Part shown: piece by piece, positions 59,168 through 64,000 of the stretch
Layout of the letters: the number at the start of each line of letters is the position of its first letter
How positions within the stretch are numbered: the stretch's first letter is position 1
DNA from: Pseudomonas mediterranea CFBP 5447
GTDB taxonomy: Bacteria > Pseudomonadota > Gammaproteobacteria > Pseudomonadales > Pseudomonadaceae
DNA: 64,000 nucleotides
Assembly: GCF_000774145.1 (NCBI RefSeq)
Contig: NZ_KN322987.1
Span: 436,756 to 500,755, forward strand
Direction of reading: 5' to 3'
The notes under the pieces: generated by a model
Database searches by the model: none
The model's input: only the letters and a program-made list of their open reading frames with translations
What the model was told of the DNA's origin: nothing
Made by a program: the position numbers and the translations under genes

Positions 59168-61405
59168 ATGCTGAACGACATTTTTCCAGACGAACTCCCT
59201 CGCACCCTGCAATCGATCTTTGCCGACACCGACACGGACAGCTTCGCCGCACTCCCCCGGCGCAGTTTTCTCAAGATTGTCGGCATCGGTGGGCTGGCCT
59301 TGGGTGCCTTTCCGCACCTGGCCCTGGCACAACAAGCCGGCGATGGGGCGCAAGGGCTCAAGCCGACCCAGCAGCCGTCGGCGTTCGTGCAGATCGCACC
59401 CAGCGGCGAAGTAACGGTCACGATCAACCGCCTGGAGTTCGGCCAGGGGGTGCAGACCGGGCTGCCCATGATTCTCGCTGAAGAGCTCGATGCCGACTGG
59501 AGCCTGGTGCGTACCCGCAACGGCAGCAACGACGCCGCTTATCAGGACCCGAATTTCGGCATGCACATCACCGGCGGCTCCAACTCGATCAAGAACAGCT
59601 ACACCCAGTACCGCGAGCTGGGCGCCCGCGCTCGCGCCATGCTGCTCGCCGCGGCGGCCGCACGCTGGAACGTGGATGTGGCGAGCCTGAGCACCCAGGC
59701 GGGTATGGTGCTCGGCCCTGGAGGTCGGAAGGCGAGTTACGGGGAACTCGCCGAAGCGGCGATGGCAATGCCCGTGCCCGAAACCATCACCCTCAAGGAT
59801 CCCAAGGACTTCCGCATCATCGGCCAGGCCACCACACGCATCGATGCCAAGGCCAAGAGCAGCGGCCGGCAGGATTTCGGCATCGACATGCACCTGCCCG
59901 GGCAGCTCACCGCCGTGGTGGCGCGCCCTCCCGTGTTCGGCGCCCGCATCGCCTCGCTGGATGACAGCGCGGCGCGTGCCACCCAAGGGGTAAAAGCCGT
60001 CCTGCGCGTGCCGGTGGACGGAGGGGCCGAAGGCGTGGCGGTGATCGCAGACGGCTATTGGCAGGCGAAAACCGGCCGCGATGCGCTCAAGCTGCAATGG
60101 GATACTTCCGCGGTCGAGAAGGTTGACAGCGAAAAGCAACTGGCCCAGTACCGGGACCTGGCCAAGCAGCCCGGCTCCCGCCATTTCGATGCCGACATGA
60201 CACCGCTTGCCACGGCCCCGCATCAACTGGAAGCCGAGTTCCTGTTTCCCTACCTCGCCCATGCGCCCATGGAGCCGTTGAATTGCACCGTCCAGGTTTC
60301 CGGCGACCGCGCCCAGCTATGGGTCGGTACACAGTTTCCCGGTGGCGACGGTGCCGCGGCGGCGCGGGTGTTGAATCTCAAGCCTGAGCAAGTCCAGGTC
60401 AATGTGCAGACGGCAGGCGGTGGCTTTGGCCGGCGTGGCGTGCCCTCCGGCGACTTCGTCGTGCTCGCCTGCGAAGTCGCCAAGGCCGCGCGCACCGCCG
60501 GGCTCGATGCGCCCATTCGCACCCTGTGGAGCCGTGAAGACGACATCAAGGGCGGTTACTACCGCCCCATGCACCTGCATCGCGCGCATATCGGCTTCGA
60601 TGACAACGGCAACGTCCTGGCCTGGGATCACGTCCTGGTCGGGCAATCGATCCTCGCCGACACAATGTTCGGCGCCCGCGTGAAGAACGGCATCGACCCC
60701 ACGGCTACGGAAGGTCTGCGCAATCCTTATCCACTGCCGATGCGCCTGACGGTGCACCATCCCAAGCTCAACGTGCCGGTGTTGTGGTGGCGCAGCGTCG
60801 GCTCCACGCATACGGCCTTTGTGATGGAAACCTTGATCGATGAAATTGCCCGGACAACCCGGCAGGACCCGGTGGCCTATCGGATGAAACTGTTTGCCGA
60901 GCAAAACCCACGCCATCGCGCCGCATTGCAACTGGCGGTGGACAAGAGTGGCTACGGCAAGGCTCAGTTGCCCGAAGGGCGAGCCTGGGGCGTGGCGGTG
61001 CACGAGTCGTTCAGCTCGGTGGTGGCCTACGTGGTCCAGGCCTCGGTACAGAACGGCCGTCCGGTGCTGCATCAGGTGACCGCTGGCGTGCATTGCAACC
61101 TGGCCGTCAACCCGCGCAGCGTCGAAGCACAGGTCCAGGGCGCGGCCCTGATGGGCTTGTCCATGTGCCTGCCGGGCGGCGCCGTCACGTTGAAAGACGG
61201 CGTCGTGCAACAAAGCAACTTCGCCGACTTCAACGTGCCGCGGATCACCGATACGCCGGAGTTTTCGATTCACATCGTGCCCAGCGCCGAGCCACCCACC
61301 GGCATGGGTGAGCCCGGCCTGCCGGCGCTGGCGCCGGCCTTTGCGAATGCGCTGGCGAGCCTGACGGGCAAGCCGTTGCGTCAGTTGCCGTTCCAACTGA
61401 CGTGA
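59168..61405 (+). CDS. Molybdopterin subunit of a periplasmic aldehyde/isoquinoline oxidoreductase
   Basis: A 745-residue large subunit of the xanthine dehydrogenase family. A twin-arginine signal (PRRSFLKIVGIGGLALG, about 30-46) directs the folded, cofactor-loaded enzyme to the periplasm. The molybdopterin domain shows GGGFGRRG near residue 417 and the active-site Glu near GMGEPGLPALAPA at 712-724. It hydroxylates an N-heterocycle or oxidises an aldehyde, passing electrons to the small subunit and then to a cytochrome. No cytochrome or cofactor-insertion gene adjoins, so those must be elsewhere. Confidence 0.93.
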   Translation: MLNDIFPDELPRTLQSIFADTDTDSFAALPRRSFLKIVGIGGLALGAFPHLALAQQAGDGAQGLKPTQQPSAFVQIAPSGEVTVTINRLEFGQGVQTGLPMILAEELDADWSLVRTRNGSNDAAYQDPNFGMHITGGSNSIKNSYTQYRELGARARAMLLAAAAARWNVDVASLSTQAGMVLGPGGRKASYGELAEAAMAMPVPETITLKDPKDFRIIGQATTRIDAKAKSSGRQDFGIDMHLPGQLTAVVARPPVFGARIASLDDSAARATQGVKAVLRVPVDGGAEGVAVIADGYWQAKTGRDALKLQWDTSAVEKVDSEKQLAQYRDLAKQPGSRHFDADMTPLATAPHQLEAEFLFPYLAHAPMEPLNCTVQVSGDRAQLWVGTQFPGGDGAAAARVLNLKPEQVQVNVQTAGGGFGRRGVPSGDFVVLACEVAKAARTAGLDAPIRTLWSREDDIKGGYYRPMHLHRAHIGFDDNGNVLAWDHVLVGQSILADTMFGARVKNGIDPTATEGLRNPYPLPMRLTVHHPKLNVPVLWWRSVGSTHTAFVMETLIDEIARTTRQDPVAYRMKLFAEQNPRHRAALQLAVDKSGYGKAQLPEGRAWGVAVHESFSSVVAYVVQASVQNGRPVLHQVTAGVHCNLAVNPRSVEAQVQGAALMGLSMCLPGGAVTLKDGVVQQSNFADFNVPRITDTPEFSIHIVPSAEPPTGMGEPGLPALAPAFANALASLTGKPLRQLPFQLT

Positions 61406-61418
61406 CTGAGTAGCTCGA

Positions 61419-62930
61419 TCAAGCCGCCCCGGCTTTCCCATGGAACGCCTGCCCCAGCACCGCCAGCCGCTCCGCCAACGGTGGCAGGCACTGGCTGCTG
61501 CGGGTCAGGATGCCGATGTTGTCGGCGTTCCGCTCAGCCACGGCCTGAACGGTTTGCAGGCGCTCGTTGATACCCAACGACGCCTTGGACTGTTCCTGGG
61601 TGGTGCTGGCGATCAAGTCGTTGAAATGGTTGATCACGGCGATGTCCTCCACCACGGCATGCAATAGTTGCGAAGCCAACTGACTGGCGGATACGCAACG
61701 TTCCACGCCGTCCCGGCTGTCTTGCATGGCGACAGCGGCCTGACGGCTGCCTTGCTGTAGTTTTGCAATGATCTGCTGGATTTCCGTGGTGGACGTCGAG
61801 GTTTTCTGCGACAGGCTGCGCACTTCATCGGCCACTACCGCGAACCCTCGGCCTTGCTCGCCGGCCCGGGCGGCCTCGATGGCCGCGTTCAAGGCCAGCA
61901 GGTTGGTTTGCTCGGCAATGCCATTGATCACATCGAGCACCTGGCCGATCTGCTGCGCCTGATCGGCCAGGACTTGCACGGTTTCGTTGGTCAGGTTGAT
62001 GCGCCCCGCCAGTTCGACGATTTCCTCACGGGTCTGGTCCACCGTGCTGCGTCCCCGGGTAACCTGCTCGTTGGCCTGCCCGGCGCGCTGCAGAGTCTGG
62101 TCGACGTGAGCCGCTATGTTTTCCATGGCCTGGACCAGTTGACCGATCGCTCCGCTCATCTGTGCCACCTCATCCAATTGGTGCCGGGCGCCGCTTTCCA
62201 GTGTCTGCCCGACCTGGGACAAGTCCTGGCCGAGGTCCGACAGATTACGGGTATCGCGCACCACGCCGTCCACCAGATGAGTGACCTGTTGCAGGAAATG
62301 ATCGAAGCGCGCCCCCGAGGACACTTTGATGTGCGGGTTACGCTGGTTGTCGGCGTCGCTGCTCAGTTGCGCGGCCGCGGCAAGTACCTTGTCCAGTACA
62401 TCCTGGTTTTCCGTGGCGTCCAGCAGGCTCTGGTTCGCCAGGTAGATCAGGATCACGCTTTCCACCACAACGTAGAAAGCATGGACGAAGATCATGCCCC
62501 AACCGCCATGGCCGGCCATGACGAACACCGGAAAACCCTGGTGCTGCAACCAGTGGAAGCCAAGATGGTGAACGGCAATCGTCGCGGCGGCGACGACAAT
62601 GGGCAGCCAGTCACGGTAGAACGTCAATACGGCCAGCAGGACGAAAATCCCGAAATGGAACTCGACGACGCCGTGGGTCTGATTGATGTGCAGGGCGGCC
62701 ATGACCATCAGCGCCACGGCGATGACGCAACGCATGACGCGTGTGCCGCCCAGGCCGCGATACAGGGCGCTGGTCAACAAGCAGGTCGTCGCCCCGACCA
62801 GCAGCGCCTGGAGGAAGGTCGAATACATGAAGGCCAGGCCCAGGGAGTACAGCAGAGAGAGCCAGAGCAACCCCAGCATGATGCGATCAGCTTTGCGATG
62901 GTGCTCATTGAAACGCGCCGGCGATGTCAT
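61419..62930 (-). CDS. Methyl-accepting chemotaxis protein with membrane-embedded sensor
   Basis: A 503-residue chemoreceptor lacking a periplasmic ligand domain. Its N-terminus has about six closely spaced membrane helices (about 18-190) joined by short loops, followed by a coiled-coil and signalling domain. The hairpin tip reads EQTNLLALNAAIEAARAGE near residue 361. The membrane region holds some nine histidines (for example LHINQTH, AVHHLGFHWLQH, AGHGG), unusual for MCPs and suggestive of a metal, haem or redox sensor. The ATG at 62930 is preceded by AAAGGAC. It is convergent with the molybdenum hydroxylase gene and divergent from the PatB-like gene. Confidence 0.9.
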   Translation of the reverse strand: MTSPARFNEHHRKADRIMLGLLWLSLLYSLGLAFMYSTFLQALLVGATTCLLTSALYRGLGGTRVMRCVIAVALMVMAALHINQTHGVVEFHFGIFVLLAVLTFYRDWLPIVVAAATIAVHHLGFHWLQHQGFPVFVMAGHGGWGMIFVHAFYVVVESVILIYLANQSLLDATENQDVLDKVLAAAAQLSSDADNQRNPHIKVSSGARFDHFLQQVTHLVDGVVRDTRNLSDLGQDLSQVGQTLESGARHQLDEVAQMSGAIGQLVQAMENIAAHVDQTLQRAGQANEQVTRGRSTVDQTREEIVELAGRINLTNETVQVLADQAQQIGQVLDVINGIAEQTNLLALNAAIEAARAGEQGRGFAVVADEVRSLSQKTSTSTTEIQQIIAKLQQGSRQAAVAMQDSRDGVERCVSASQLASQLLHAVVEDIAVINHFNDLIASTTQEQSKASLGINERLQTVQAVAERNADNIGILTRSSQCLPPLAERLAVLGQAFHGKAGAA

Positions 62931-63116
62931 GGGAATGTCCTTTTCATTGACTTGGTGGAGTCCGTGAGCGATGCCGCGTGAAACGGCTATCGGCATGTCG
63001 GAATGCAACTGTAGCCAATTGCCACTATCCAATGATAGTGAGCCAACGATCTTTTCCTGCAGGACGTTTGCTTTATCATGACCGCCATCCCACTTCCCTG
63101 ATCTGATGGAACCGCC

Positions 63117-64000
63117 ATGACTTTCGATTTCGACCCCGTGTTCGAGCGACACGGTACCGGCAGCACCAAATGGAGTCGCTACCCGGCCGATGTGTTGCCG
63201 ATGTGGGTAGCCGATATGGACTTCGCTGCCCCGCCCGTGGTCATCGATGCGCTGCGCAAGCGTCTCGAGCATCCGATGCTTGGCTACAGCGTGGCCCAGG
63301 ACAGCCTACGGGCGGCCATCGTGGCTGATCTCTGGAACAAGTACGCCTGGCGCGTCGAGCCGCAGCAGATCGTGTTCTTGCCAGGTGTGGAACCGGGATT
63401 CAACATGGCCCTGCATGGACTGGTGGAGCCGCAGCAGAATGTCGTGGTGCAGGTGCCAAACTATCCGCCGCTGCGCAATGCGCCAGGCCACTGGCAATTG
63501 AACAAGGTGGAGTTGCCTTTCAACCCGGTCAATGGCGAATTCCACACGCCCCTGGCGGCGTTGCGCGAGGCCCTGCACGGCGGTGGCGCCTTGTTGCTGA
63601 GCAATCCCCATAACCCGCTGGGCAAGGTGTTCGGACGGGAAGAACTCAAGGCCGTGGCGGACATCTGCCTGGAGCAGGATGCCTGGATCATCTCCGACGA
63701 GATCCATGCCGAGCTGTGCTTCGACGGCCGGGTGCACATCCCCACCGCCACCCTGAGCCCGGCAATCGCCGAGCGCACCATCACCCTGATGTCCGCCAGC
63801 AAGGCCTATAACATCGCCGGGCTGAAAACTTCGTTCGCCATCATCCAGAACGCCAAGGTGCGCGAGCGGGTCAACAACGCCCGTGCCGGCATGGTCGACA
63901 GCGTCAATGCCCTGGGCCTCGAGGCGACCCGGGCGGCCTACAGCGAGGCTGGTCCGTGGCTTGAAGCGTTGAAGGTATATCTGCAAGCCAATCGCGATTA
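63117..64000 (+). CDS. PatB-type C-S lyase / aminotransferase (incomplete at the window edge)
   Basis: The first 294 residues of a PLP fold-type I enzyme of the PatB/MalY group. It shows the family opening WSRYPADVLPMWVADMDF, the cofactor-binding SNPHNPLGKVFGREEL (about 161-176) and SDEIHAEL, and the Schiff-base Lys in SASKAYNIAGLK near residue 229. Such enzymes cleave cystathionine or cysteine conjugates to a thiol, pyruvate and ammonia. The C-terminal quarter lies beyond base 64000. It is divergent from the MCP gene. Confidence 0.92.
   Translation, partial: MTFDFDPVFERHGTGSTKWSRYPADVLPMWVADMDFAAPPVVIDALRKRLEHPMLGYSVAQDSLRAAIVADLWNKYAWRVEPQQIVFLPGVEPGFNMALHGLVEPQQNVVVQVPNYPPLRNAPGHWQLNKVELPFNPVNGEFHTPLAALREALHGGGALLLSNPHNPLGKVFGREELKAVADICLEQDAWIISDEIHAELCFDGRVHIPTATLSPAIAERTITLMSASKAYNIAGLKTSFAIIQNAKVRERVNNARAGMVDSVNALGLEATRAAYSEAGPWLEALKVYLQANRD

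Noticed and set aside
58640..60262. 540-codon minus-strand frame opposite the molybdenum hydroxylase genes
   Set aside because: It runs across two different real genes and their junction, as a shadow would, and has no recognisable domain.
1..64000. CRISPR arrays, tRNA or rRNA genes, prophage or insertion sequences
   Set aside because: I saw no regularly spaced direct repeats, cloverleaf-like genes, integrase or transposase motifs. The repeats present are REPIN pairs, not arrays.

Overview
The window looks like the chromosome of a fluorescent Pseudomonas (P. fluorescens / P. putida type). Evidence: a methionine gamma-lyase with a divergent MdeR-type Lrp regulator, a P. fluorescens-type D-galactose dehydrogenase, an OprD-family porin, several methyl-accepting chemotaxis proteins (MCPs), Pseudomonas-style REPIN palindromes between genes, and high-GC coding DNA. 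I see no rRNA, tRNA, CRISPR array, prophage or insertion sequence. It is a mosaic of small catabolic modules, each with its own regulator.

Layout. 0.1-5 kb: an MCP, a DapA-like lyase, and mdeA/mdeR for methionine breakdown. 5-13 kb: a coherent set that I read as beta-hydroxyaspartate/asparagine catabolism. It holds a D-specific PLP dehydratase with a His-x-Cys zinc site, a LysR and a YheO/DauR-type regulator, RidA, a periplasmic asparaginase, a dicarboxylate/amino-acid symporter and an L-threo-hydroxyaspartate-type dehydratase. 13-17 kb: two small orphan proteins, then an NADPH:quinone reductase/alpha-beta hydrolase pair divergent from a TetR gene that is followed by a hotdog thioesterase.

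17-32 kb is the most striking region: a coniferyl-alcohol locus. calA (coniferyl alcohol dehydrogenase) heads a minus-strand run with a DUF1302 protein, a DUF1329 protein, a YCF48-like beta-propeller, an RND exporter and an HBM-type MCP. A textbook sigma-54 promoter lies upstream of calA. A divergent XylR/DmpR-class activator follows, and then calB (coniferyl aldehyde dehydrogenase) with an HSL-type esterase and a TetR regulator. Oxidation, envelope transport, sensing and chemotaxis thus seem to be wired together.

32-44 kb: an OprD porin, two paralogous LysR regulators flanking a DUF1445 hydro-lyase and an NTF2-like protein, UDP-glucose dehydrogenase, an HPP membrane protein, two valine-catabolism genes (3-hydroxyisobutyryl-CoA hydrolase and acyl-CoA dehydrogenase) and galactose dehydrogenase. 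44-49 kb: a REC-CheC protein coupled to a diguanylate cyclase, a LysR/LysE export pair and a signal-less solute-binding protein. 49-58 kb: a probable carboxylate-utilisation cluster (divergent aconitase, isocitrate/isopropylmalate-type dehydrogenase, unusual tandem-helix GntR regulator, Asp/Glu-racemase-family enzyme, PhaB-like reductase, CitMHS transporter), with a nested perfect inverted repeat ahead of the dehydrogenase. 57-64 kb: an MBL-fold hydrolase, a two-subunit periplasmic molybdenum hydroxylase, a membrane-embedded MCP and the start of a PatB-type C-S lyase that runs off the end.

Starts were chosen by Shine-Dalgarno spacing and family length. All functional names come from reading motifs and remembered family features; no database search was possible.
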